The position numbers were made by a program, and so were the translations under genes. The notes under the pieces are model-generated. The model searched no databases. It saw nothing but the letters and a program-made list of their open reading frames with translations, and was not told the origin of the DNA. Positions 7,432 to 16,105 of a stretch of 64,000 bases of DNA are shown here, one piece after another (the stretch's first letter is position 1; every line of letters begins with the position of its first letter). Source of the stretch: Rhizobium sp. ZPR4 (lineage in GTDB: Bacteria; Pseudomonadota; Alphaproteobacteria; Rhizobiales; Rhizobiaceae); assembly GCF_040215725.1 (NCBI RefSeq), contig NZ_CP157969.1, positions 372,001 through 436,000 of the forward strand, in the 5' to 3' direction.

Positions 7432-8520
7432 ATGGCGAATCTATTTACCCCAATGGTCTTGAACGGCCTTGCACTTCCCAACCGCATCTGGATGTCAGCG
7501 ATGACCCGCACGCGCGCAACAGCCGAGAACGTGCCGACATCCTTGATGGGCGAATACTTTGCGCAGCGAGCGGCGGCCGGTCTGATCGTGACAGATTGCA
7601 CAGCGGTGTCGGAGCAAGGCAAGGGCATAATTAACGGCCCCGGCATCTGGCGCGACGATCAGATCGAAGGATGGAAGGTGGTTACCAATGCGGTTCATGC
7701 CGCCGGGGGCCGAATCTATTGCCAACTCTGGCATTGCGGCCGCGTCGCACATCCGCAAATGCGGGGCGGAGAATTGCCGGTCGCGCCCTCCCCTCTGCCG
7801 GCGAAGGGCAAGTACAAGTTTCCCGACCACGAGGCGGAGTTCCCAATTCCACATGAACTCGCTGCTGCCGAGATTCCGAAAATTATCGAGGACTTCGCAC
7901 AGGCGACCCGCAATGCCCGCATCGCAGGGTTCGATGGTGTCGAGTTGCATGGCGCCAATGGATACCTGCATGATCAATTCCTGCAGGACGTCAGCAATAG
8001 ACGCACCGATCGTTGGGGCGGCGCGATCGAGAACCGTTCATTGTTTATGCTTGAGACAATCGAAGCAATGGCAAACGCATGGTCAACCGACCGGATAGGC
8101 ATCCGCCTCGGGCCATCGACTTCACTCTATGGGATGGGCGACAGCGATCCGCTCAAAACGTTTGGCTATCTCGTCAAACAGCTTGATCGTCGCAAAATCG
8201 GCTATCTGACGATGCTGGAGCCGAACAGAAAGGAATTGGAGTCGGGTGTCCAGGTTTCGCATGTGGCCCAGACTTTTCGACCGATGACGACAGTGCCATT
8301 CATCGCCAATACGGGATTCGACAAGGCCAGCGGAATGGATGCTATCGCTTCAGGTAATGTCGATGCCGTGGCCTATGGCACTTTGTTTCTGGCCAATCCT
8401 GATCTGGTGGCGCGCTTTGCTTCGGGAGACCGCGAATTTAACAAGCCTGATCCCAAAACTTTCTACGGTACCGGGCCAAATGGTTACACGAATTATCCGT
8501 TGCGTCGCGGGGAACCTTGA
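7432..8520 (+). CDS. Old Yellow Enzyme family alkene reductase (NemA-like)
   Basis: This 362-residue TIM-barrel flavoprotein begins LFTPMVLNGLALPNRIWMSAMTR, the usual FMN-binding N-terminus. It has the substrate-binding pair H173/N176 and Tyr178 in HGANGYLHDQFLQDVSNR, and the C-terminal phosphate-binding region (AYGTLFLANPDLVARF). OYE/NemA enzymes use FMN and NADPH to reduce activated alkenes, quinones and nitro compounds in the cytoplasm. The ATG at 7432 is preceded by AGGGAAGAT. It is a single gene; the 49-codon frame at 7280 abuts it. No repressor of the NemR type is beside it. Confidence 0.9.
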   Translation: MANLFTPMVLNGLALPNRIWMSAMTRTRATAENVPTSLMGEYFAQRAAAGLIVTDCTAVSEQGKGIINGPGIWRDDQIEGWKVVTNAVHAAGGRIYCQLWHCGRVAHPQMRGGELPVAPSPLPAKGKYKFPDHEAEFPIPHELAAAEIPKIIEDFAQATRNARIAGFDGVELHGANGYLHDQFLQDVSNRRTDRWGGAIENRSLFMLETIEAMANAWSTDRIGIRLGPSTSLYGMGDSDPLKTFGYLVKQLDRRKIGYLTMLEPNRKELESGVQVSHVAQTFRPMTTVPFIANTGFDKASGMDAIASGNVDAVAYGTLFLANPDLVARFASGDREFNKPDPKTFYGTGPNGYTNYPLRRGEP

Positions 8521-8540
8521 GCACGCCGCCCGTCTGACGA

Positions 8541-8795
8541 TCACGCCTCAAATATCTCGACGCCACTTTCTTCGAGCGCGGCGAGGAATGCGGCTCTCGC
8601 TACAAGCGCCTCTACATGGCCTTCATGCGCGCTAATCAATGTGCGCTTCGCGTTTTTGAAGGCAATTCCGTGCGACTTTGCCGGCCAGCTTCGCAAAAGA
8701 TAATAGGTGGCGGCCTCGGTGTTGACAATCGTCAAGCGCTGACCGGGCTTGCTCGTTTCGACCGTGATTGGCTTGCTCCACAATTGTTGTGTCAT
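8541..8795 (-). CDS. DUF982 protein
   Basis: The 84-residue protein (from ATG 8795) matches the small DUF982 family, which is common and multicopy in rhizobia. Shared marks are a W..PITVE start, a LLRSWPAKSHGIAFKNAKRT core and a conserved C-terminal AFLAALEESGVE-type helix. No biochemical role is known to me. A longer frame upstream is rejected because a strong GGAGGAGG site sits just before ATG 8795 and because a perfect EcfG-type promoter overlaps the longer version. The leader would be only about a dozen bases. It is divergent from the Ku-LigD operon. Confidence 0.85.
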   Translation of the reverse strand: MTQQLWSKPITVETSKPGQRLTIVNTEAATYYLLRSWPAKSHGIAFKNAKRTLISAHEGHVEALVARAAFLAALEESGVEIFEA

Positions 8796-8815
8796 GGTTG
8801 TCCTCCTCCAGCAAG

Positions 8816-8840
8816 AACGGCACCACAACCCGAATGTTCC
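8816..8840 (-). promoter_or_regulatory. EcfG-type promoter for DUF982 (GGAAC-N16-CGTT)
   Basis: On the minus strand GGAAC (8840-8836) and CGTT (8819-8816) are separated by exactly 16 bases. The start codon lies about 20 bp beyond the -10 element, so the transcript would begin almost at the Shine-Dalgarno sequence. Confidence 0.7.
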
Positions 8841-8873
8841 ACGGGAGAATCCTTCGCGAACAATACCCAAACC

Positions 8874-8898
8874 GGAACAATGGGAACCTAATCTCGTT
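8874..8898 (+). promoter_or_regulatory. EcfG-type promoter for Ku1-LigD (GGAAC-N16-CGTT)
   Basis: GGAAC at 8874-8878 and CGTT at 8895-8898 are separated by exactly 16 bases. The Ku start at 8929 is 30 bp further on. The site is back-to-back with the DUF982 promoter in a 133-bp divergent intergenic region. Confidence 0.7.
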
Positions 8899-8928
8899 TG
8901 ACTCCCATCGTCTACATGGAGCCCGCCT

Positions 8929-9795
8929 ATGAGCCCGCGTGCGCAATGGAAAGGATATTTGAAAGTCGGAGAGGTCAGTTGCGCGGTCGCACTCTATACG
9001 GCCACGTCGACTTCGGAGCGGATTTCCTTCCACACGCTAAACCGCGAAACCGGCAACCGGGTCAGACGCGAATTCATCGATAGCGAGACCGGAAAGCCGG
9101 TGCCACGCGAAGATCAAGTTAAGGGATATGAGCTTAATAAGGATGACTACATCGTCCTCGAGCCTGAGGAAGTCGCCACAGCGGTGCCGGAAAGCGACAA
9201 GATCCTGCATATCCTAGCTTTCCTGCCATGTTCCGATATCGATGACGTCTATTTCGACCGGCCCTACTATCTGGCCCCCTCCAAGCATGCCGGTGAGGAG
9301 GCATTCGCGCTCATCCGTGAGGGCATGCGTACCCGGAAGGTCGCTGCCATTGCCCAGACCGTTCTTTTTCGCCGTCTGCGAACGATGATGATCCGCGCTC
9401 ATGGCAAAGGATTGATCGCCACCACATTGAACTTCGATTACGAGGTTCGCCCGGCAAAGGAAGCCTTTGAAGATGTCCCGGACATGAAGATCACGGGCGA
9501 GATGCTCGATCTTGCCAAACACATCATAGACACGAAGCAAGGCAGTTTCGATGCCAGCGAGTTCGACGATCGCTATGAGGCGGCACTTGCCGATCTCGTG
9601 AAAGCCAAGATCGAGGGCAAGGCGATGCCACAGCGCAAGCCGGCGAAACCTGCCAAGGTTACCGATCTCATGGAAGCCCTGCGCCAGAGCGCCAGGCTGG
9701 ATGGCAAGAGCAAGGCAAGGGCGAAGTCAGGCCCCAGGCCCAGAAAAGCAGCAAAAACGCGCGCATCTTCGCGCACGCAACGCAAGGCGAGCTGA
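8929..9795 (+). CDS. ku: Ku protein of non-homologous end joining (Ku1)
   Basis: The 288-residue protein starts MSPRAQWKGYLKVGEVSCAV and carries the bacterial Ku core: FHTLNRETGNRV, then KGYEL..DDYIVLEPEE and a FDRPYYLAPSKHAGEEAFALI-like segment. A basic Lys/Arg/Ala-rich C-terminal tail (~residues 225-288) probably adds DNA binding. Ku homodimers ring double-strand DNA ends and recruit LigD. GGAG lies 8 bases before the ATG. LigD follows after 2 bp, so the two form an operon under a perfect EcfG-type promoter. A second Ku lies beyond LigD on the other strand. Confidence 0.95.
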   Translation: MSPRAQWKGYLKVGEVSCAVALYTATSTSERISFHTLNRETGNRVRREFIDSETGKPVPREDQVKGYELNKDDYIVLEPEEVATAVPESDKILHILAFLPCSDIDDVYFDRPYYLAPSKHAGEEAFALIREGMRTRKVAAIAQTVLFRRLRTMMIRAHGKGLIATTLNFDYEVRPAKEAFEDVPDMKITGEMLDLAKHIIDTKQGSFDASEFDDRYEAALADLVKAKIEGKAMPQRKPAKPAKVTDLMEALRQSARLDGKSKARAKSGPRPRKAAKTRASSRTQRKAS

Positions 9796-9797
9796 CC

Positions 9798-12374
9798 ATG
9801 GTATTGGAAACCTACCACCGTAAGCGTGACTTTACCAAAACGTCAGAGCCGAAGGGTCGCGCAAAGAGAAAAAAAGCGGCTGCGGCCGGCGGCAGCTTCG
9901 TCATCCAGAAGCACGATGCACGCCGCCTCCACTATGATTTTCGTCTTGAACTCGACGGCGTGCTGAAGAGCTGGGCCGTGACCAGGGGACCGAGCCTCAT
10001 GACCGGCGAAAAGCGGCTCGCGGTGCAGACCGAAGACCATCCTCTCGAATATGGCGACTTCGAAGGCACGATCCCGAAGGGCGAGTACGGTGGCGGCACG
10101 GTCCTCGTCTGGGATAAAGGCTCCTGGACGCCGATTGGCGATCCGCACAAAGGACTGACCAAGGGACATCTCGAATTTGAACTCCACGGCAAAAAACTCG
10201 GCGGGCGCTGGCACCTGATCCGGATGGCAGGAAAACCGCGTGAGAAACGCGAGAATTGGCTGCTGATCAAGGGGGAAGACAATGCGGCTCGCCCGGAAGG
10301 AGCGCCCGACATCCTGGAAGAAAGGCCGGAATCGGCGAAAACGGGACGGATGATCAATGAGGTCGAGCGCGAGAGGCCGGGCTGGTCCTCCAAGACGGGA
10401 AAGCTCGATCGCAGAACGACGAGACCGAAGAATGGCTCGATTGAGATAAAATCGGGCAAGACCGAACCAGAACTCGATACAGAGCCTGTCGATCCCTCTT
10501 TCTTGAGGGGCGCCAGGAAGGCAGCGCTGCCGGCCTTTGTCGAGCCGGCCCTGGCGACCCTCGTATCCAAGCCGCCCGCGGGTAAGCGTTGGCTCCACGA
10601 AATCAAATTCGACGGCTATAGGCTCGAGGTCCGCATCGAGGCGGGCCGCATCAAGCTGCTGACGCGTAGCGGTCTCGACTGGACGCAAAAATTCGGCAAG
10701 GAGATTCTCGCCGCCTTCCGGGATCTTCCGGTCGGCACGGCCGTCATCGATGGCGAACTGGTCGTCGAGCCCGCGGCCGGAGCTTCCGACTTCTCGGCCC
10801 TCCAGGCCGACCTTAGCGAAGGGCGCAGCGACCGCTTCGTTTTCTACGCATTCGATCTTATCTATCTCGACGGCTACGACCTGACCGCCTGTCCGTTGAT
10901 CGGCCGCAAGGAATTGCTGCAGAAGATTATTCCATCCGAAACCGGGATCCTTCGCTTCAGCAGTCATTTTGATGAAAACGGTAACCTGCTGCTGAGCCAT
11001 GCCTGTCGGTTGAGCCTGGAAGGGATCGTATCCAAGGTCGCCAGCGACCCCTATCGCTCCGGTCGCGGCAAGACATGGGTCAAATCGAAATGCTCGTCAC
11101 GGCAGGAATTCGTCATCGGAGGCTTTGTGCCCTCGACGACATCTCGAAAGGCGATCGGCTCGTTGGTTCTCGGTGTCTACGAGGACGGCAAGCTGGAGCA
11201 TGTCGGTCGCGTCGGCACGGGCTATACGCACACCGTCGCCGAGCAGCTCTTCCAGAAGCTGACCCGCATGAAGGCGGCGGAAAACCCCTTTGCCACAAAG
11301 CTGACCGCGGAGGAAAATCGCGGCGTCCGCTATGTGCGGCCGGATCTCGTGGCGGAAGTCGAGTTTCGCGCCTGGACCGCCGACGGCCACCTGCGCCATG
11401 CCTCTTTTCGAGGCCTTAGAGAAGACAAGAACCCGCGCGACATCGTTCGGGAGACGCTGAAATCTCCGACGAAAGCTTCAACCCAAAAGCCTCCCAGAAG
11501 CAGCGTATCCCTCACCCACCCGGATCGCCTCTATTGGCCGGACGAAGGCGTGACCAAGGCCGGCCTTGCCGACTACTATAGCGAGGTCTGGCACTATATG
11601 GGTCCTTTCGTCGTGGGACGGCCGCTCGCGCTGGTGCGCTGCCCGAACGGGATCGGCGGCCAGCACTTCTTCCAGAAACATGCCTGGAAGGGCATGAACA
11701 AGAATATCGCGCTGGCAAAGGACCCGCAGGACGACGAGCCCTATGTTGGTATCGATGACCTGAGCGGCCTGATCGGCCTCGTGCAGGCCGCGGTCCTCGA
11801 AATCCATCCCTGGGGATCGATGGTCGGCGATTGGGAAAGGCCCGACATGATCGTCATGGACCTCGATCCCGGTCCGGACGTCGCATGGCGCGAGGTCATC
11901 GTCGCGGCCGAGGAAACAGCCGAACGGCTGAGACAGGCGGGCCTCGTCCCTTTCGTCAAGACATCGGGAGGCAAAGGATTGCACGTCGTCTGCCCGCTGG
12001 TCGCCAAGGCAGAATGGCCGGCCGTCAAGGCCTTTACCAAGGGTATCGCCGATGCGATGGCGGCAGATACCCACGATCGCTACGTCTCGACGATCACCAA
12101 GTCGAAACGGCGCGGCAAGATCCTCATCGATTATCTCAGAAACCAGCGCGGCTCGACCGCCGTCGCACCCTATTCGACCCGCGCGCGTCCGGGAGCCGCC
12201 GTCTCCATGCCCTTATCCTGGGAGGAGTTGAGCCCGGCAATCGGTCCGGACTATTTCACCGTGCTCAACGTGCCGACACGGCTTGGGGCGCTCAGATCGG
12301 ACCCCTGGGCCGACTTCAGGCGAGCCGCCGAACCGTTGCGTCAGCCTGACGGGAAGCGCAAGCGCGGTTCGTGA
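9798..12374 (+). CDS. ligD: multifunctional NHEJ DNA ligase D (PE-Lig-Pol)
   Basis: The 858-residue enzyme has three domains in order. The 3'-phosphoesterase domain spans residues ~30-190 (FVIQKHDARRLHYDFRLE, with metal-binding His39 and His45). The ATP-dependent ligase spans ~240-555 (adenylation motif KFDG with Lys270, then EGIVSK). The archaeo-eukaryotic-primase-type polymerase spans ~570-855 (HPDRLYWP; catalytic DLD at 688-690; SGGKGLHV). It processes and seals double-strand breaks with Ku. The PE-Lig-Pol order is like Pseudomonas LigD and all key residues are present. It starts 2 bp after the Ku1 stop and converges with Ku2, whose stop is about 30 bp away. Confidence 0.95.
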   Translation: MVLETYHRKRDFTKTSEPKGRAKRKKAAAAGGSFVIQKHDARRLHYDFRLELDGVLKSWAVTRGPSLMTGEKRLAVQTEDHPLEYGDFEGTIPKGEYGGGTVLVWDKGSWTPIGDPHKGLTKGHLEFELHGKKLGGRWHLIRMAGKPREKRENWLLIKGEDNAARPEGAPDILEERPESAKTGRMINEVERERPGWSSKTGKLDRRTTRPKNGSIEIKSGKTEPELDTEPVDPSFLRGARKAALPAFVEPALATLVSKPPAGKRWLHEIKFDGYRLEVRIEAGRIKLLTRSGLDWTQKFGKEILAAFRDLPVGTAVIDGELVVEPAAGASDFSALQADLSEGRSDRFVFYAFDLIYLDGYDLTACPLIGRKELLQKIIPSETGILRFSSHFDENGNLLLSHACRLSLEGIVSKVASDPYRSGRGKTWVKSKCSSRQEFVIGGFVPSTTSRKAIGSLVLGVYEDGKLEHVGRVGTGYTHTVAEQLFQKLTRMKAAENPFATKLTAEENRGVRYVRPDLVAEVEFRAWTADGHLRHASFRGLREDKNPRDIVRETLKSPTKASTQKPPRSSVSLTHPDRLYWPDEGVTKAGLADYYSEVWHYMGPFVVGRPLALVRCPNGIGGQHFFQKHAWKGMNKNIALAKDPQDDEPYVGIDDLSGLIGLVQAAVLEIHPWGSMVGDWERPDMIVMDLDPGPDVAWREVIVAAEETAERLRQAGLVPFVKTSGGKGLHVVCPLVAKAEWPAVKAFTKGIADAMAADTHDRYVSTITKSKRRGKILIDYLRNQRGSTAVAPYSTRARPGAAVSMPLSWEELSPAIGPDYFTVLNVPTRLGALRSDPWADFRRAAEPLRQPDGKRKRGS

Positions 12375-12405
12375 CAAACGCCCGATGGAAGTCCTGCCAC
12401 GTTGA

Positions 12406-13212
12406 CTATCGTTTCCTGGCGCCCTTTTCCCGCGAAAGGCTCTTTCGGAGCGCATCCATGATGTTGATGACGTTGTCTGGCGCAGAGGTCTCGTCCATCT
12501 TCGCCTTCGAGGGATGCTTGCGACCTTTCTTCTTGGAAGCGATGATATCGAGAAGCTTGTCCTGGACGGGATCGGAGACCATTTCAGGATCCCATGGCTT
12601 GGTACGCTCTTCTATCAGTTCTTCGACAAGCTTCATCAGCTTGGCATCGACCGGTTTCGCGTCGATATCCTCGAAATAATCCTTTTCGTCCCGGACCTCG
12701 TCGCCAAATCGCAAGGTCCAAAGGACAATCCCCCTGTCTCGCGGTTCCAGCATGACGGCCCGTTCGCGGCGATACATGACGAGCCTGGAGATGCCAACCA
12801 TATCGCTCGCGGCCATCGCGTCGCGGATGACGCAATAGGCCTCCTCGCCAACGGCATCGTCCGGTGTCAGATAATGCGGCGTATCGAACCAGACCCATTC
12901 GAGACTGTCGCGCGACACAAACATGTCGATATCGATCGTCCGGGTGCTATCAAGCGCGACCGCATCGAGTTCGTCATCCTCGAGCATCACATAGTCATCC
13001 TCGCCGCGCTCATATCCCTTCACCTCGTCGTCTTCGTCGACCACGCTGCCCGTGACGGAATCGACATAGCGGCTGACCACGCGGTTGCCTGTCTTTCTGT
13101 TCAGCGTGTGGAAGCGAATCTTCTCATTGTCGGTGATCGCAGGCGTCATGGCGACGGGACACGTCACGAGAGACAGTTTGAGGTAGCCTTTCCAAAATGA
13201 CCGCGGCGCCAT
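12406..13212 (-). CDS. second Ku protein (Ku2)
   Basis: The 268-residue protein starts MAPRSFWKGYLKLSLVTCPV and has the Ku core (FHTLNRKTGNRV, KGYERGEDDYVMLEDDEL, WFDTPHYLTPDD). It has a shorter basic tail than Ku1 and a very acidic insert (VDEDDEV). Rhizobia such as Sinorhizobium carry several Ku genes; those copies differ in partner and growth-phase use (known). The start at 13212 follows GGAGGAGAGC. The longer in-frame start at 13254 would overlap a perfect EcfG-type promoter and is rejected. It is convergent with LigD. Confidence 0.93.
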   Translation of the reverse strand: MAPRSFWKGYLKLSLVTCPVAMTPAITDNEKIRFHTLNRKTGNRVVSRYVDSVTGSVVDEDDEVKGYERGEDDYVMLEDDELDAVALDSTRTIDIDMFVSRDSLEWVWFDTPHYLTPDDAVGEEAYCVIRDAMAASDMVGISRLVMYRRERAVMLEPRDRGIVLWTLRFGDEVRDEKDYFEDIDAKPVDAKLMKLVEELIEERTKPWDPEMVSDPVQDKLLDIIASKKKGRKHPSKAKMDETSAPDNVINIMDALRKSLSREKGARKR

Positions 13213-13235
13213 AAGCTCTCCTCCAATAGGAAAGG

Positions 13236-13260
13236 AACGATCACCGAGAGGCATGGTTCC
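13236..13260 (-). promoter_or_regulatory. EcfG-type promoter for Ku2 (GGAAC-N16-CGTT)
   Basis: On the minus strand GGAAC (13260-13256) and CGTT (13239-13236) are separated by exactly 16 bases, and the Ku2 ATG is 24 bp beyond. The layout matches the Ku1 promoter. Confidence 0.7.
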
Positions 13261-13287
13261 ACGGAGAGGACAGTCGTTAGCTCAGGA

Positions 13288-14898
13288 TCAATGCACGCCG
13301 CCACCGCCGCCCTCCTTGAGATCGACATTGCTGAGGATCAGGGCGAGCGGGATGGCGCAAAGCACGATCAGCATCAACACATGGAACACATCGATATAGG
13401 CAAGAAAACTCGCCTGGGTCTGCACCTGTTGTCCGATCCAGGCGGTCGCTTGCGACTTCGCATCCGGCATCGTCGCACTCCTCTCGGCGAAATAGCGCGT
13501 CATGATCTGCAGTGTCTCATGATAGGCGGGTGCGGACGGCGTGATGTGCTCGACCAGGTGGCTTTGATGCCATTGTTCACGATGCGCGAGCACATTTGAG
13601 GCAATGCACACGCCGATCGAACCACCAATATTACGGGCGGCGTTGATCATGGCCGACGCCTGGTTGGTCTGATCCGGTCTTAAGCCATAATAGGAGGCCG
13701 ACGTGATCGGAATGAAGATCAGCGGTAGGCCGAGCCCAATATAGAGACGCGACCAGACGAAGAAACCGAAGTTCAGGCCGGGATAGAGCCGCGTCAGCTG
13801 CCACATCGATACGGCGATGATCGCCGCGCCGATGGCGATCAGATATTTCGGCTGAACCAGGGAATTCACGCGGCCGGCAACGAACATCATGACCATGGTC
13901 ACAAGACCGCCCGGCGAAAGTGCCAGGCCGGCCCAGGTCGCCGTATATCCGTAGTTCTGCTGCACGACCTCTGGAAGGAACTGCGTCGTTGCGATCAGGA
14001 TCGCACCGGTCGCCATCATGACGATGAAACAGGATCCAAATTGCCGGGTGCCGAGCAGCCATCCGTCGATAATGGGGTTCGCCCTTGTCAGAACCCATGG
14101 AATGGCGAGAGCGAAGGCCAGCACACATATCCCGGTCATTGCGATGATGAATGTGGAACCGAACCAGTCATCCGTCTGGCCTCGATCCAGGACGAGCTCC
14201 AACGATCCGAGAAAAGTCGCGACGAGGAGGAAGCCGATAATGTCGAAGCGCACTCCTTCTCGGCGAAACTCCTCGCGCTTGCGCCGCGTCTGTGACGATT
14301 CCTTCAGCAGCGCATAGACTAACACAAACGCGAATATGCCAACGGGACCGTTGATGAGAAAACACCAGTGCCACGACAGATTGTCGGAGAGATAGCCGCC
14401 CAAGGTCGGCCCGATAACCGGGGCGACGACAACGGCGACACCGAAGAGGGCAAAGGCCTGACCGCGCTTTGACGAAGGAAATGCGTCGGCAAGAATAGCT
14501 TGCGACGTCGGCACCATGCCGCCACCGGCGAAGCCCTGGATCATCCGGAAAATCAGCAATGTCTCCAGATTCCAGGATAGGCCGCACAGAACCGAAGCAA
14601 TCGTGAAGGTGGCAAGGCACAGAAGATAGAAGCGCCGTCGCCCGAAGCGCTCGGAAAAGTAGCTGCTGGCAACGAGCACGATCGCATTCGAGACGAGATA
14701 GGTCGTCACCACCCAGGAGGCCTCATCGGAGCTGACGGCAAGGCCTCCGGAAATATAGCGCAGCGCCACATTGGCGATCGTCGTGTCGAGCACCTCCATG
14801 AAGGTCGCCAGCGATACGACAATGGCGATCAGCCAGGGATTCGTTGCGCCTGTGGAGGATGCTCCGGCTCCGCCGGCCGTTGCGCTTGCCCCGCTCAT
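13288..14898 (-). CDS. emrB: EmrB/QacA-type MFS drug efflux permease
   Basis: The 536-residue permease has about 14 membrane segments of the DHA2 family. Marks are the N-terminal MEVLDTTIANVALRYISGG motif, the loop motif FGRRRFYL between segments 2 and 3, and the antiporter segment VVVAPVIGPTLGGYL. It exports drugs or toxic compounds by proton antiport and normally works with a membrane-fusion partner, which is encoded immediately upstream on the same strand with a 1-bp gap. No outer-membrane factor gene is present nearby. Its poorly conserved Gly-rich C-terminus (KEGGGGGVH) is an oddity without clear meaning. Confidence 0.92.
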   Translation of the reverse strand: MSGASATAGGAGASSTGATNPWLIAIVVSLATFMEVLDTTIANVALRYISGGLAVSSDEASWVVTTYLVSNAIVLVASSYFSERFGRRRFYLLCLATFTIASVLCGLSWNLETLLIFRMIQGFAGGGMVPTSQAILADAFPSSKRGQAFALFGVAVVVAPVIGPTLGGYLSDNLSWHWCFLINGPVGIFAFVLVYALLKESSQTRRKREEFRREGVRFDIIGFLLVATFLGSLELVLDRGQTDDWFGSTFIIAMTGICVLAFALAIPWVLTRANPIIDGWLLGTRQFGSCFIVMMATGAILIATTQFLPEVVQQNYGYTATWAGLALSPGGLVTMVMMFVAGRVNSLVQPKYLIAIGAAIIAVSMWQLTRLYPGLNFGFFVWSRLYIGLGLPLIFIPITSASYYGLRPDQTNQASAMINAARNIGGSIGVCIASNVLAHREQWHQSHLVEHITPSAPAYHETLQIMTRYFAERSATMPDAKSQATAWIGQQVQTQASFLAYIDVFHVLMLIVLCAIPLALILSNVDLKEGGGGGVH

Positions 14899-14899
14899 G

Positions 14900-16045
14900 T
14901 CAATGTCTCGGGCGCACGGTCACGGTCGGCACCACGGACATGCCGGGACCGATGGCGACATCTGCTGGCCATCTGTCGACGACAATCTTCACCGGCACGC
15001 GCTGCGTGACCTTGACGTAATTGCCAGTCGCATTCTCGGCCGGCAGCAGCGAGAAGGCCGTGCCTGAACCTGGCTGGACAGACGCAACCTTGCCGCGGAG
15101 CGTATGATCCGGATAGGCGTCGATCGTCAGATCCACCGGCTGGTCCGGCCGCATGTCGGTGAGCTGCGTCTCCTTGAAGTTCGCCGTGATCCAGACCTCG
15201 TCGGGAACGAAGGTCGAGATTGCCTGCCCCGCATCGATAAACTGCCCCTTGGCGCCGGTGAGACGAACAACGCGGCCCGGCTGGGCGGCGGTTATCCTCG
15301 TATAGTTCAGATTCTGCTGCGCCTCTTCCACCTGCGCCTGCGCCTGTTTCAGGCTTGCGAGCGCACTGGATTTCTGGGCTTCCGAAACCGCCTTGTTCTT
15401 TAGCGCCGAGGTTATATTCGCCTGCATCTGGGCAAGGCTCGCCTGATCCTGCTGCAGGGTTGCCGCCGCCTGCTGCACTGCCTGCACGCTGCCGGAACCG
15501 GTCTTGACCAGTTGTTGCTGGCGATTGGATTCCTGCTGCGCAAATTGCAGAGCCGCGCTCGCGGAATTCTGCTGCGCCCTTGCGACGTCGACGGAGGCGC
15601 TCGCCGCTTCGATCTGCGCGCTGGCGCTATCAATGGAGGCCTTTGCCACCTCCACCTGTCCGTTCGCCTGATCGAGCGCGATCTGATAATCGCGCGGATC
15701 GATCCTCAGGATGACATCGCCCGTTTTGACGTGCTGGTTATCCGTCACAGGGACCTCGGCCACGTAGCCGGAAACCTTGGCGGCGACTGCGAAACTGCGA
15801 GCGTCGATAAAGGCATCATCCGTCGTTTCATAGGGATAGAAATAGATCTTCCAGACGATCCATGAAGCGACGATCAGGGCTATCAATACCGCAACGCCGA
15901 ACACGATCCACCATGGATGGCGGCGAAGGAGAGAAGCTCGCTTGGGCTCTCGCTCCGTCTCCTTTCGACGATCAGTCTCGTCAAAAGCCTGCTGTCTCGG
16001 CCTATCCGGCCGCTGATCCATAGTCGAGGGTTGATTGTCAGCCAT
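14900..16045 (-). CDS. emrA: EmrA/HlyD-type membrane fusion protein
   Basis: The 381-residue adaptor has a charged cytoplasmic N-terminus, one membrane segment (~residues 48-70, WWIVFGVAVLIALIVASWIV), and a periplasmic lipoyl/barrel-hybrid part. That part is split by a long Ala/Gln-rich coiled coil (~130-250). This is the layout of EmrA. It links the inner-membrane EmrB permease, encoded 1 bp downstream, to an outer-membrane channel. No EcfG-type promoter and no local repressor were seen upstream. Confidence 0.92.
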   Translation of the reverse strand: MADNQPSTMDQRPDRPRQQAFDETDRRKETEREPKRASLLRRHPWWIVFGVAVLIALIVASWIVWKIYFYPYETTDDAFIDARSFAVAAKVSGYVAEVPVTDNQHVKTGDVILRIDPRDYQIALDQANGQVEVAKASIDSASAQIEAASASVDVARAQQNSASAALQFAQQESNRQQQLVKTGSGSVQAVQQAAATLQQDQASLAQMQANITSALKNKAVSEAQKSSALASLKQAQAQVEEAQQNLNYTRITAAQPGRVVRLTGAKGQFIDAGQAISTFVPDEVWITANFKETQLTDMRPDQPVDLTIDAYPDHTLRGKVASVQPGSGTAFSLLPAENATGNYVKVTQRVPVKIVVDRWPADVAIGPGMSVVPTVTVRPRH

Positions 16046-16105
16046 GACATGACCTTTGCATGTTGTCCTCGTAGCGCTGGCGTCCGATGGCCGGCAGAGA
16101 GGGTT

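Noticed and set aside
9843..12074. Long frames opposite LigD (minus strand)
   Set aside because: LigD domains and catalytic residues are continuous on the plus strand; the others are shadows.
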